Below, piece by piece: positions 1 through 7,976 of a stretch of DNA of 18,741 nucleotides. The first letter of the stretch is position 1. Every line of letters begins with the position of its first letter. This DNA comes from Cyclobacteriaceae bacterium (lineage in GTDB: Bacteria; Bacteroidota; Bacteroidia; Cytophagales; Cyclobacteriaceae): NCBI GenBank assembly GCA_029882675.1, contig JAOUKJ010000016.1, positions 1-18,741 of the forward strand, read 5' to 3'. Made by a program: the position numbers and the translations under genes. The notes under the pieces are model-generated. The model was given only the letters and a program-made list of their open reading frames with translations. It made no database searches and was not told where the DNA came from.

Positions 1-1
1 G

Positions 2-445
2 ATGGCAATGGTACTTGTTCTTGTTGTTGAAGACCAAACCGTAGCAACAGAAGTACTTGATGGCTTTACCGTAAAACTGTTGCTCACCGTTTCATCCGTG
101 ACGGTAGCCTGGATTATTACCACACTGGCATCCCGCCCCGAAAGTAAGGAAACCCTACGCAATTTCTACAAACTGACTCATCCCGGAGGACCGGGTTGGG
201 CAAAGGTGGTAGCCGAAGCCAAAGCTGACGGCGTAGATATCAACGAAAAAGAAGAAGGAAAAGCTTGGGAAATGCCTCAACAGGTATTGTTGATTTTTCT
301 GGGCTGTGCTGCCATTTATTCCAGTTTATTTTCTATTGGCGGATTTATCTATGGAGAAATTGGCCGGGGAATACTCCTGGCAACGGTAGCCGTTGTTTGT
401 ACCTTTTTCCTGTTTAGGATCCTGAACAAGCTGCGCGTAGGTTAG
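2..445 (+). CDS. Sodium:solute symporter family protein, C-terminal fragment
   Basis: The reading frame is open to the left edge of the window, so this is only the last 147 residues or so of a longer gene; the ATG at position 2 is probably internal. The fragment has three hydrophobic helices, at about residues 23-42, 94-118 and 121-141. Between the first two is a hydrophilic segment with LRNFYKLTHPGGPGW (52-66), the kind of 'FY..v.PGGPGW' stretch that I associate with C-terminal regions of Bacteroidota SSS-family (sodium:solute) symporters. Such proteins are inner-membrane importers that use the sodium gradient to take up sugars, amino acids or other organic solutes. The substrate cannot be told from this end. 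The family call rests on the motif and helix pattern. A strong inverted repeat follows 8 bases after the stop codon. Confidence 0.72.
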   Translation: MAMVLVLVVEDQTVATEVLDGFTVKLLLTVSSVTVAWIITTLASRPESKETLRNFYKLTHPGGPGWAKVVAEAKADGVDINEKEEGKAWEMPQQVLLIFLGCAAIYSSLFSIGGFIYGEIGRGILLATVAVVCTFFLFRILNKLRVG

Positions 446-452
446 CTTTAAA

Positions 453-507
453 ATATGATTTCTTTATAAATTGTGTCAATCGGCACAATTTATAAAGAAA
501 AACATAT
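453..507. repeat. Long intergenic inverted repeat (hairpin)
   Basis: A perfect 17-bp inverted repeat pairs 459-475 with 484-500 around an 8-base loop. After a small internal bulge it extends by 5 more pairs (453-457 with 503-507). The stem is AT-rich. No T-run follows it on either strand, so it is not a textbook intrinsic terminator. It sits between the symporter stop and the S9 peptidase start and could end symporter transcription or stabilise its mRNA 3' end. It also argues against any peptidase start codon inside it. Confidence 0.8.
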
Positions 508-604
508 CGCATTTCTCTCTCACATCAAAATATTTCCGTTTATAACTATTCATCTGCGAGATCCTGAATATTTTAATATATTCACGCCCCTAAACCGTCT
601 CGTA

Positions 605-2962
605 ATGAAAAAGACCATCGCTTTTATTTTCTTAATAGCCTGTGTTTCTATTAACAATCAGGTAGCCGCCCAGCAAAAGCCTGAGCTTACTGTGGCTAAG
701 ATAATGCAAGATCCGAAAAACTGGGTTGGTACATCTCCACAACATGTATATTGGTCTGAAGACGGAAAATCTGTATATTTTCAATGGAACCCGGAGGCCA
801 ATCCCGAAGACTCCCTTTACAGGGCTTCTGCTCCCTGGTCTTCACCCAAAAAAGTTTCACAAACCGAGCAGCGAAAATTACCTTCTTCTAAGGGGGAATA
901 TAACAAAGCCCACACCCAAAAAGTGTATGAAAAAAACGGGGATATCTATCTTTATACTATTTCAACGGGAACCGCCAAACGCCTTACTTTCACAACTGCC
1001 CGGGAGCATTCCCCCCAATTTGCTTCCCACGATAAAAATGTAACTTATATCGTTGATAACAACCTTTTCATGCACGAGCTCAACACAGGTGCCCTGCGGC
1101 AGCTGACCGACTTCCGTCTGGGTAGTGAGCGTGAGGAAAATAAACTGAACAATCAGGATCAATGGTTAAAGAATGACCAGATGGAACTTATCCAGGTGTT
1201 AAAAGAAGACGAGCTGGAAAAGGAACAACAAAAAGCCTTTAATGCAGGTTATGAAGAAAAAGGGCCACTTAAAATCTACACGGGGACGAAACAGATAAAT
1301 AATATATCCTTATCCCCCGATGGTCGTTACATTACATATTCCCTGTTTGTAAGGGTCAAGGCCAAAAACACCATCGTGCCCGATTATGTCACGGTATCGG
1401 GATACACCGAAGATCAAAATGCCCGGCCTAAAGTAGGGCGAGACCCCTATGAAATGGAAGTCGGCATTTATGATATCAATTCACATAAAAGCTACCCTGT
1501 TATCACAGAAAACCTGAAGGGACTAAAAACACCACCGGCATTCTACGCCGAATACGACCATGAATTAAACACTCCCCGGAAGGTATTCACACACAAACCC
1601 CTTTGGTCTGAAGACGGGAAATATGCGATCATATCGTTTCGGGCAAAAGACAACAAAGACCGTTGGATTGGCCTTTTGGATGCGACAAGCGGGAAAGTAA
1701 AAGAGCTGGATCACCAACATGATGAGGCCTGGATAGCAGGCCCGGGAATAGGCTGGTCTTTCAGCAGTGGTGAAATGGGCTGGCTGCCTGACAACAAGCA
1801 TATCTTTTTTCAGTCGGAAGAATCCGGGTATTCCCATTTATATACAATCAATGTCGAAACCGGGAAAAAAGATGCCCTGACCAAAGGAAAATTCGAGATA
1901 TACAATCCACGCATCTCCCCTGATGAGAAATGGTGGTATTTTGAGGCCAATCCCGAACACCCCGGTGTGAGAAAAGTATATAAAATGCCTTTAAAAGGAG
2001 GTAAAATGACTACTGTCGTTGACTTGCCCGGTAAATCCGAGGCCTGGTTCTCACCAGACTACAGTAAGGTGGCAATCATCAATTCAGTGGCCAACCGCCC
2101 CGGAGAGCTTTTTATTTTGAATACTGAGAAGAGCAACAATCTGGTACAAGTGACTCAATCACAGACGGAAGAATGGAAGCAGTACCCCTGGAGAATGCCG
2201 GAATTTATTACTTTCAAGGCTCGTGACAACGCAGAGGTCCACGCCCGATTATATCAGCCCGAAAAAAGCGTAAAAAATGGGGCGGCCATTATTTTTGTTC
2301 ACGGAGCGGGCTACCTGCAAAATGCTCACCAGTGGTGGAGTAGTTATTTCAGGGAGTACATGTTTCATAATTTACTTGCTGACAAAGGCTACACCATATT
2401 GGATATCGATTACCGGGGCAGTGCAGGTTACGGGCGCGACTGGCGGACCGGCATTTACCGCCACATGGGCGGCTTCGACCTCACCGACCAGGCAGATGGA
2501 GCCCGACACCTGGCTGAACACTATGAAATCGATGCGGAACGCATTGGTATTTATGGAGGCAGTTATGGTGGGTTTATCACCTTGATGGCCCTGTTTACTG
2601 AAGGGGATACCTTTACGGCCGGTGCAGCATTGCGATCAGTCACGGACTGGGCCCACTACAATCACGGTTATACCAGCAATATCCTCAATACTCCCGTAAT
2701 GGATAGCCTGGCTTACAGAAAAAGTTCACCCATTTATTATGCGGAAGGCCTTAAAGGGCATCTGCTTATTTGTCATGGCATGGTAGATACCAATGTGCAT
2801 TTTCAGGATGTCGTTCGATTGTCCCAGCGATTGATTGAGTTGGGCAAAGACAATTGGGAATTGGCCGTATATCCCAAAGAAGGCCATGGCTTTGTGCACC
2901 CTGAAAGCTGGACGGATGAATATAGCCGGATATTAAAACTCTTTGAAAACCACCTGAAATAA
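605..2962 (+). CDS. Secreted S9-family serine peptidase (prolyl oligopeptidase / DPP-IV type)
   Basis: Predicted exported exo- or oligopeptidase that cleaves short, often proline-containing peptides. From the ATG at 605 the protein has 785 residues and begins with a clear signal peptide (MKKTIAFIFL..., likely cut near VAA-QQ, about residue 22). The frame stays open upstream to an in-frame start at 473, but that start lies within the 453-507 hairpin and would put 44 residues before the signal peptide, so 605 is preferred. Residues from about 30 to 550 show repeated beta-propeller-like strands (SPDGRYITYS, SPDEKWWYF). The C-terminal alpha/beta-hydrolase domain carries the catalytic triad: Ser653 in GGSYGG, Asp728 in HGMVDTNVH, and His761 in EGHGF. 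RGSAGYGRDWR before the nucleophile is also typical of S9. Length and motifs are complete. The subfamily (S9B or S9C) and substrate are not resolved. Its stop codon directly abuts the stop of the convergent gene. Confidence 0.9.
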   Translation: MKKTIAFIFLIACVSINNQVAAQQKPELTVAKIMQDPKNWVGTSPQHVYWSEDGKSVYFQWNPEANPEDSLYRASAPWSSPKKVSQTEQRKLPSSKGEYNKAHTQKVYEKNGDIYLYTISTGTAKRLTFTTAREHSPQFASHDKNVTYIVDNNLFMHELNTGALRQLTDFRLGSEREENKLNNQDQWLKNDQMELIQVLKEDELEKEQQKAFNAGYEEKGPLKIYTGTKQINNISLSPDGRYITYSLFVRVKAKNTIVPDYVTVSGYTEDQNARPKVGRDPYEMEVGIYDINSHKSYPVITENLKGLKTPPAFYAEYDHELNTPRKVFTHKPLWSEDGKYAIISFRAKDNKDRWIGLLDATSGKVKELDHQHDEAWIAGPGIGWSFSSGEMGWLPDNKHIFFQSEESGYSHLYTINVETGKKDALTKGKFEIYNPRISPDEKWWYFEANPEHPGVRKVYKMPLKGGKMTTVVDLPGKSEAWFSPDYSKVAIINSVANRPGELFILNTEKSNNLVQVTQSQTEEWKQYPWRMPEFITFKARDNAEVHARLYQPEKSVKNGAAIIFVHGAGYLQNAHQWWSSYFREYMFHNLLADKGYTILDIDYRGSAGYGRDWRTGIYRHMGGFDLTDQADGARHLAEHYEIDAERIGIYGGSYGGFITLMALFTEGDTFTAGAALRSVTDWAHYNHGYTSNILNTPVMDSLAYRKSSPIYYAEGLKGHLLICHGMVDTNVHFQDVVRLSQRLIELGKDNWELAVYPKEGHGFVHPESWTDEYSRILKLFENHLK

Positions 2963-5752
2963 TCACTCTTTCTTTTTGGTTTTTCGCATCAGTACTTTCA
3001 CCAAAGGTGGCAATTTACTCCCGCCCCAGGTACCTGTAAGCCATCGCCTCAATAATTTTTCGAGTGGAAGAATAGCTGCTGCAATAGAAACCTGAATAAA
3101 AAAGTCTATAACCGGAGAAGTCCGTGTTTCCAGCTCGGACTCCGCGATGGATTGCACAAATTCAACCAACAAAATCAGGGTGAGGAAAGCCAGCAGCCTG
3201 TTGAGCATAAGGTATTTTTTGTTGGATGAGCGATTCAGCCGGATAGAGAGTATGAGTAAAAGGGTGAAAAAGCCTATTTCCAATGCATAAAACCAGGGGC
3301 GCTGCCAATACGGGGGAACCACCCGGAATTTCATTTCCGGACTTTGGTTGAGTTGCCCGAAAATATCACGCGTCTCCACTCTGATTCTGTAATCACCGGG
3401 AGGCAGATAAGGAAAGCGCATCACATTTTCTGCTGACCATTCCGACCACTCCTCTTCGAGCCCGATGAGTTTATACCTGTACTCAATACCCAATACACCG
3501 GAGTAATCGGGTTGAATAAATTCGAATACCACTCCATTATTAATCTGCTCTATCCGAATAGTTCCTTCCGGGTTGAGCAATCCACTCTGCCCGCGAACTT
3601 CCTTCAGGAAAAGCTTGTAATGACTGGAAAAAGCCTGCGAGGAGCGGTTTACCCTAAATAACTCATCATTAGCGCTCACAACCCAAAAAACATTTTCATC
3701 CCGATCCAACGATACATACTTAATATCCGAAATCAGGTTGAGCATGAGCTCATCATTCACCGATCCGTCACTACTGATATTGTACCAACGCGAACCATTA
3801 TATATCCATAAAATGTCATTTCCTCCATAGATATATTTTAAAGGCAATCCGATTTCTTTGATGAGCAGGGTATCTTTCTCCAGGGCCTGATTTGCTTTGT
3901 TAAAGAAAAAATAACCCAGTGGATTTACAAAAAGCACACTATTTTTAAACCGAACACCATAGGTCAAATCACTATAGGGATTATCATAATCAAAAGCATC
4001 CATCATCAGGCTGTCGCCCTCCCAGCGCAACCGGCTGATTTTATCAACCCCACTCAACCAAAAATCCCCCTCTTCATCCTCAATCAGCCCATAAATGGCA
4101 TCGTCGGAATCGGTATATTCATCAACTTTTTCCCAATGATCCTGTGCGTGTTGATAAAAAACCACTTCCCGGTTAACTGTTGATACCACCAGATATCCTC
4201 CCGTTGTATAAAGCAGGTCACGCACGGGTTCGTGGGTAATGGCTATGGCTGTATCTCCATCCAATTGATATACGCCATCAAGTCCTCCGGAAAAAAGCAA
4301 ACCGTTATATTCCCTGAAAAAGGACGAACGGCTTTCAATACCCTTTACGCGTTCAAAGACATACCGGATAGCCTGTAATTGCCTGAAAATTTTATGCTCA
4401 ACATAGATGCTGTCTGTTTCCAATGTTTTTTTTGATTTGAATAAGCGGCTAAAAAAACCGGCATGTTCACTTCTGGTTTCCTCTTTTTCTTTCTTTCTTC
4501 TCCTAAATCCGAATAACCCCTTTCGCTCTTTTGCCTTTAGCGTATCCGGCTTGCCTGGCTTTTCTTCCACTGCTGGATGCTGCTCTGCTGTATAAGGTTT
4601 GGGAGATTGGCCATCACTGAACCTGATAAGTTTCACGATTTCCTTAAAATCCTTCACCTCCTGAAGCTTATACACACCCATGCTGGTGGAAATATATAAC
4701 TGATCATTAAAAGGATAAATAGCTTTAAGTTTACCATTTAATCCGGGGTAGTGTGTGAAATTGGAAATAGGTAAAAAAGGCGCAATGCGATCCAGTCCGT
4801 TTTTCTGCGCCACCCAAAGGCCCTGATCCAGATCCATCAGCATACCCAGTGTTTCATTATCACTAAGCCCGGTATGGCTGTTGATAATCTGTCCTAATTT
4901 TCCACTTTGAATATCTACAAAACCAACACCTCCCTTGAGTGTACCCACTGCAATAAGGGAGTCGTTGACCCACTTGACTGACATTATCCCATTATCCCTG
5001 AAATACCCCTTGTCTTCAACCATTAAAGACTTAAAACCCTGACCATGATTCAAAAATATTTCATCCTGTTGGGATACCACGATTGTGTTGTTACTCCCCT
5101 TATCTTCTTCAATCAGCCTGATGTCTGCAGGCCAGGAAGGCCCGGGATTAAACTCAACCAGCCCGGAACCTGCCACTTGCTGAAAAAGTCCATTCGCCAT
5201 TTTTGCGAGAACCTTTCCATCGTATGTAAACATATTTTCATATTCCAGAGAATCTGCCGGAAGGGAAGTGATGATTTGGTTATTTTTAGTATTCAGGACG
5301 AATAACTGGCGGCTATTCATAAAATAGGCCAATCCTTCCTGCTGCTTTAAAGCAAAAATGTTACCTGTCTGATCCAGGGAATCCGATAAGGACTGAAAAA
5401 AAAGTGACTGCCGCTGTCCGCGTATAATTTGTCCAAATCCAAACTTACCCCCCACATAAAATCCCTCTTCCTGAACAGATAAAGTATATACGGCACCAGG
5501 ACATGAAATGCGCATCCAGCGGTGGCCATCATACTGCAATACCCCGGAACGATTGGCGACGTAGATCAGTCCATCCGGTGACTGTTCAACATAAAAATAA
5601 GGATTATCGATACGGTCGGGGGAAATGACGAAATTATTCACATAATAATCCCCTTCCTGTGCCATCATACTGACAGGGACTAATGTGAAAAATACCAACA
5701 AAAAAAATAAGGAGACGACTTTCCTTTCTAAATAATTTGTCTCACTTTCCAT
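2963..5752 (-). CDS. Y_Y_Y (triple-tyrosine) propeller receptor-like membrane protein without output domain
   Basis: A 929-residue protein with an N-terminal signal peptide or anchor (about 11-31, ending MMAQ). Residues about 35-715 contain strand repeats like the two-component regulator propeller (for example YFYVEQSPDGLIYVANRSGVLQY and SDNETLGMLMDLDQGLWVA). A Y_Y_Y domain follows at about 742-812 (IEYRYKLIGLEEEWSEW, LPPGDYRIRV). Three hydrophobic helices come next at about 820-838, 853-870 and 885-903, and the tail is basic. In Bacteroidota this extracytoplasmic arrangement normally feeds a histidine kinase, a LuxR-type HTH or a LytTR domain after one helix; none is present here. The periplasmic part is interrupted at about 382-446 by a strongly charged, low-complexity insertion. 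The role is therefore unknown: possibly ligand sensing through a partner protein, or a structural envelope role. It is divergent from the peroxiredoxin gene and convergent with the S9 peptidase. Confidence 0.8.
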   Translation of the reverse strand: MESETNYLERKVVSLFFLLVFFTLVPVSMMAQEGDYYVNNFVISPDRIDNPYFYVEQSPDGLIYVANRSGVLQYDGHRWMRISCPGAVYTLSVQEEGFYVGGKFGFGQIIRGQRQSLFFQSLSDSLDQTGNIFALKQQEGLAYFMNSRQLFVLNTKNNQIITSLPADSLEYENMFTYDGKVLAKMANGLFQQVAGSGLVEFNPGPSWPADIRLIEEDKGSNNTIVVSQQDEIFLNHGQGFKSLMVEDKGYFRDNGIMSVKWVNDSLIAVGTLKGGVGFVDIQSGKLGQIINSHTGLSDNETLGMLMDLDQGLWVAQKNGLDRIAPFLPISNFTHYPGLNGKLKAIYPFNDQLYISTSMGVYKLQEVKDFKEIVKLIRFSDGQSPKPYTAEQHPAVEEKPGKPDTLKAKERKGLFGFRRRKKEKEETRSEHAGFFSRLFKSKKTLETDSIYVEHKIFRQLQAIRYVFERVKGIESRSSFFREYNGLLFSGGLDGVYQLDGDTAIAITHEPVRDLLYTTGGYLVVSTVNREVVFYQHAQDHWEKVDEYTDSDDAIYGLIEDEEGDFWLSGVDKISRLRWEGDSLMMDAFDYDNPYSDLTYGVRFKNSVLFVNPLGYFFFNKANQALEKDTLLIKEIGLPLKYIYGGNDILWIYNGSRWYNISSDGSVNDELMLNLISDIKYVSLDRDENVFWVVSANDELFRVNRSSQAFSSHYKLFLKEVRGQSGLLNPEGTIRIEQINNGVVFEFIQPDYSGVLGIEYRYKLIGLEEEWSEWSAENVMRFPYLPPGDYRIRVETRDIFGQLNQSPEMKFRVVPPYWQRPWFYALEIGFFTLLLILSIRLNRSSNKKYLMLNRLLAFLTLILLVEFVQSIAESELETRTSPVIDFFIQVSIAAAILPLEKLLRRWLTGTWGGSKLPPLVKVLMRKTKKKE

Positions 5753-5879
5753 TGAAGCCGGAATTTATGCAACCGATAAATAAAAAACCAGTACACAATC
5801 GTTTTCTTGTATTTTTAAAAGGTCAATGAATATTTAATACGACAAAAATTATATAAATGACATCTGATTATTTAATTTC

Positions 5880-5898
5880 ATGTTTTGAAAGAAAACAT
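5880..5898. promoter_or_regulatory. Short palindrome upstream of the peroxiredoxin gene, possible operator
   Basis: Perfect 7-bp arms (atgtttt / aaaacat) flank a 5-base spacer, 34 bases before the peroxiredoxin start. The site lies in the 180-bp divergent intergenic region shared with the Y_Y_Y protein gene. The size and spacing would suit a dimeric repressor or activator, but AT-rich palindromes of this length also arise by chance. No second copy was seen. Confidence 0.25.
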
Positions 5899-5932
5899 AC
5901 TCGCCAACACTGAATAAATTGATACGCACACT

Positions 5933-6640
5933 ATGGCATTTAAAAAGATGATAAAGAGCTGGACTTATCTGTTATTATGGTTTTTTCTGGTTGCCTGTTC
6001 ATCAGGGGGTGAAAAGGCAGCTTCCAATGAAGAAGTTGGCCACTCAGAACATATGGATATCCCCAACATCACTGACCTGAAAGAGTTGGGTATTGATGAA
6101 AGCACCGGTATTCCCTCCGGGCTTCGCGTGGGTGATAAGGCCCCGGGTTTTGGAGCCCGTGACATCAGTGGCGAACCTTTTGACCTTTATTCCGTGCTCA
6201 ACGACAATCCTGTAGTACTCATCTTTTACCGGGGCAAATGGTGTCCTGTTTGCAACCGACATATGGCTGCTATAAGTGATTCTGTAAACCAAATATCACA
6301 ATTAGGTGCCCGGGTAATTGCTGTGACACCCGAATTACGTGAGCATGCGCAGGAATTCACGAACAATACAAACCTGAAATTTCCTGTGATCTCAGATCCG
6401 GGCAACAACATTATGGATGCTTTTAAGGTGACCTTTAAAGTCACTCCGGAGTATGAAGAAAAAGTGGCCAACTCTCATGCTGTACGGATTTCTGAAAATA
6501 ATGGCACCGGGGAAGCCTTTCTTCCCGTGCCTGCCACCTACATAATCGATAAAGAAGGCACGATCACCTATGCGCAATTTGATTTGAACTTTTATCGCAG
6601 GGCCACAGTGAAGGAAATCGTAGCGGCTCTGAGGCCGTGA
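5933..6640 (+). CDS. Lipoprotein peroxiredoxin-like (AhpC/TSA family) thiol protein
   Basis: A 235-residue thioredoxin-fold protein predicted to reduce peroxides or act as a thiol oxidoreductase at the cell envelope. The N-terminus is a lipoprotein signal: a hydrophobic stretch at about 11-20, then LVAC with lipidated Cys22, then a flexible SSGGEKAAS linker. The redoxin domain starts near residue 66 (VGDKAPGF...) and contains FYRGKWCPVCNRH with Cys104 and Cys107. This matches the 'YRG.WCP.C' signature of peroxiredoxin-like (PRX_like2) proteins, in which the first Cys is expected to be peroxidatic. PATYIIDKEGTITYAQFD near the C-terminus is the usual redoxin strand pair with the cis-Pro region. 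An alternative start at M6 (5948) is possible and would not affect the lipobox. The gene converges on the next one with only 23 bases between stop codons and no visible terminator. Confidence 0.85.
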   Translation: MAFKKMIKSWTYLLLWFFLVACSSGGEKAASNEEVGHSEHMDIPNITDLKELGIDESTGIPSGLRVGDKAPGFGARDISGEPFDLYSVLNDNPVVLIFYRGKWCPVCNRHMAAISDSVNQISQLGARVIAVTPELREHAQEFTNNTNLKFPVISDPGNNIMDAFKVTFKVTPEYEEKVANSHAVRISENNGTGEAFLPVPATYIIDKEGTITYAQFDLNFYRRATVKEIVAALRP

Positions 6641-6663
6641 TATGAAGTATTAAATGTGAACAA

Positions 6664-7116
6664 TTAAAAATAGCCCCCAACACCAATACTTGCCCCCGGA
6701 ATAATATACGTCTCCCACCAAGGCACCAGAAACACCCGTGGCTTGAGGTGAAAATAAAAATTATTCTTTGTTTTAAAAACAAAACCGGACTCAAGAATGG
6801 TCAATCCCGGAGCCCGCAGGAAGTCCATTCGGTGCATTCCTATCGTGAAATGAGTGATTTTCTTTCCAAAAATAAAGTTGGCTCCGTATGATGCGAAGCC
6901 CTTGCCTCCATTGGTTAAACCGGCGCCAAACTTCAGTCCCAATGATGTCCAGCCATTTTCACTCAACCTGTACATCGGTTCATAGCTAATGTCAAAGCCC
7001 CTGTACTGTCCAAAGGCCTCAACATAAAATGTATGTGATAATTGCCCGCTTCTCATCTGGGCTTGCGCCAGGGTTGCAGAAAACAATAATATTGCAAACA
7101 ACTGAATATATTTCAT
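6664..7116 (-). CDS. Small exported protein, probable outer-membrane beta-rich protein
   Basis: I do not recognise a named family. From the ATG at 7116 the product is 150 residues and begins with a clean signal peptide (MKYIQLFAIL..., cut after AQA at about residue 19). The open frame extends to a TTG at 7155, but that codon sits at the edge of the T-run of an intrinsic terminator, so 7116 is preferred. The mature part alternates hydrophobic and polar residues and is rich in Gly, Phe and Tyr (FGAGLTNGG, YGANFIFGKK, YFHLKPRVFLV). It ends in GASIGVGGYF with a terminal Phe, as expected of a small beta-barrel or OmpX-like protein with a C-terminal assembly signal. Function is unknown. It stands alone, with an intrinsic terminator directly upstream separating it from the DUF4476 gene. 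Confidence 0.6.
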   Translation of the reverse strand: MKYIQLFAILLFSATLAQAQMRSGQLSHTFYVEAFGQYRGFDISYEPMYRLSENGWTSLGLKFGAGLTNGGKGFASYGANFIFGKKITHFTIGMHRMDFLRAPGLTILESGFVFKTKNNFYFHLKPRVFLVPWWETYIIPGASIGVGGYF

Positions 7117-7153
7117 TCCATCGCAATGATAATAACTTTTACCCATTAATAAC

Positions 7154-7187
7154 AAAAAAAAGCCGCCCTTTACCCGGGCGGCTTTTT
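7154..7187 (-). terminator. Intrinsic terminator of the DUF4476 gene
   Basis: A 12-bp perfect stem pairs 7157-7168 with 7176-7187 (core GCCGCCC/GGGCGGC) around a 7-base loop. Read on the minus strand it ends in a run of eight T, about 80 bases after the DUF4476 stop codon. The plus-strand side also carries five T, so it may work in both directions. Confidence 0.9.
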
Positions 7188-7268
7188 CAAATATTTAGTT
7201 GTTAGATCTGCTTATTCAGAACGCGTAATGTGGAGAGGGATAGGGATTATCTAATCTCTCCCCATTCA

Positions 7269-7976
7269 TTAATGGCGTATATAGTCCCGCAATTCGTGTT
7301 TACTGCTTCCAAAATGCAACTGGTCAAACACCAGCCGGTAATTCTCCGTATCGATGGTGCGGCGGTATGCTCTTTTCGCAAAGGCCAGGCGATGGTCTTC
7401 AAATTCAAGGCGCATCATAATGGCAGCTACATCTTCGGCATAAACTGCACGACCTTTGATCGCTTCTTTGGCCAGTTCATATCTACGCATATCGCCACGT
7501 GTCATCTCCATATCATACAACAGGTATTCCATTTCACGAACACTCATTTCACGACCACCTTCATATGGCCTGGCCACTACTACAGGCCGGCCAACATCTA
7601 CTCTTACATCTGCATAAACCCTTGGCCTGACGGTGCGGTGATAAACCACAGATACCTGACGGTGTACCGGGCGAGGTGCAGCCGGCCGCACAACGACCGT
7701 AGAATGCCGGTAGACCGGGCGGGCATCATAGTGCCCATGGCCATGCTTTTGATGTCCATGACCGTGCCCCTTATAGTGTCCATAACCATTTCCTTTATGT
7801 TTATCGTGGCCCTTTCCCGGCCCATTATGTTTGTCAGGCCCACGATCTGAGTAATACCTGTTTTGATTTCCCTGATGGTTTTCCCCTCTTTCCATGTTGC
7901 CCTGTCTGCCTTGACCTGCAACAGCAATCTGGGTCATTAAAGCCAACCCAATCATCATTTGTACAGTCCGTTTCAT
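7269..7976 (-). CDS. Exported His-rich protein with C-terminal DUF4476 domain
   Basis: From the ATG at 7976 the product is 235 residues; an in-frame GTG three codons upstream (7985) is an alternative. Residues 1-20 form a signal peptide ending in AVA. Residues about 45-115 are low-complexity and rich in Gly, His and Arg, with ten His between 50 and 82, including GHGHGHQKHGHGH. A Val/Arg/Pro-rich linker follows. Residues about 143-235 match the DUF4476 pattern common in Bacteroidota (MSVREMEYLLYDME, RLAFAKRAYRRTIDTENY, FGSSKHELRDYI). The domain has no established biochemical role that I know of. The His cluster could bind Ni, Zn or Cu in the periplasm, but that is inference from composition only. 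The gene is followed by a strong intrinsic terminator and looks monocistronic. Confidence 0.8.
   Translation of the reverse strand: MKRTVQMMIGLALMTQIAVAGQGRQGNMERGENHQGNQNRYYSDRGPDKHNGPGKGHDKHKGNGYGHYKGHGHGHQKHGHGHYDARPVYRHSTVVVRPAAPRPVHRQVSVVYHRTVRPRVYADVRVDVGRPVVVARPYEGGREMSVREMEYLLYDMEMTRGDMRRYELAKEAIKGRAVYAEDVAAIMMRLEFEDHRLAFAKRAYRRTIDTENYRLVFDQLHFGSSKHELRDYIRH

Noticed and set aside
473..604. N-terminal extension of the S9 peptidase
   Set aside because: The upstream start lies in the intergenic hairpin and would bury the signal peptide 44 residues into the protein.
7117..7155. Upstream TTG and ATG starts for the small exported protein
   Set aside because: They lie in or next to the T-run of an intrinsic terminator; the ATG at 7116 gives a clean signal peptide.
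7230..7850. 206-codon plus-strand ORF opposite the His-rich DUF4476 gene
   Set aside because: It is an antisense shadow kept open by the biased codons of the Gly/His/Arg-rich protein; no family features, and it spans a well-supported gene.
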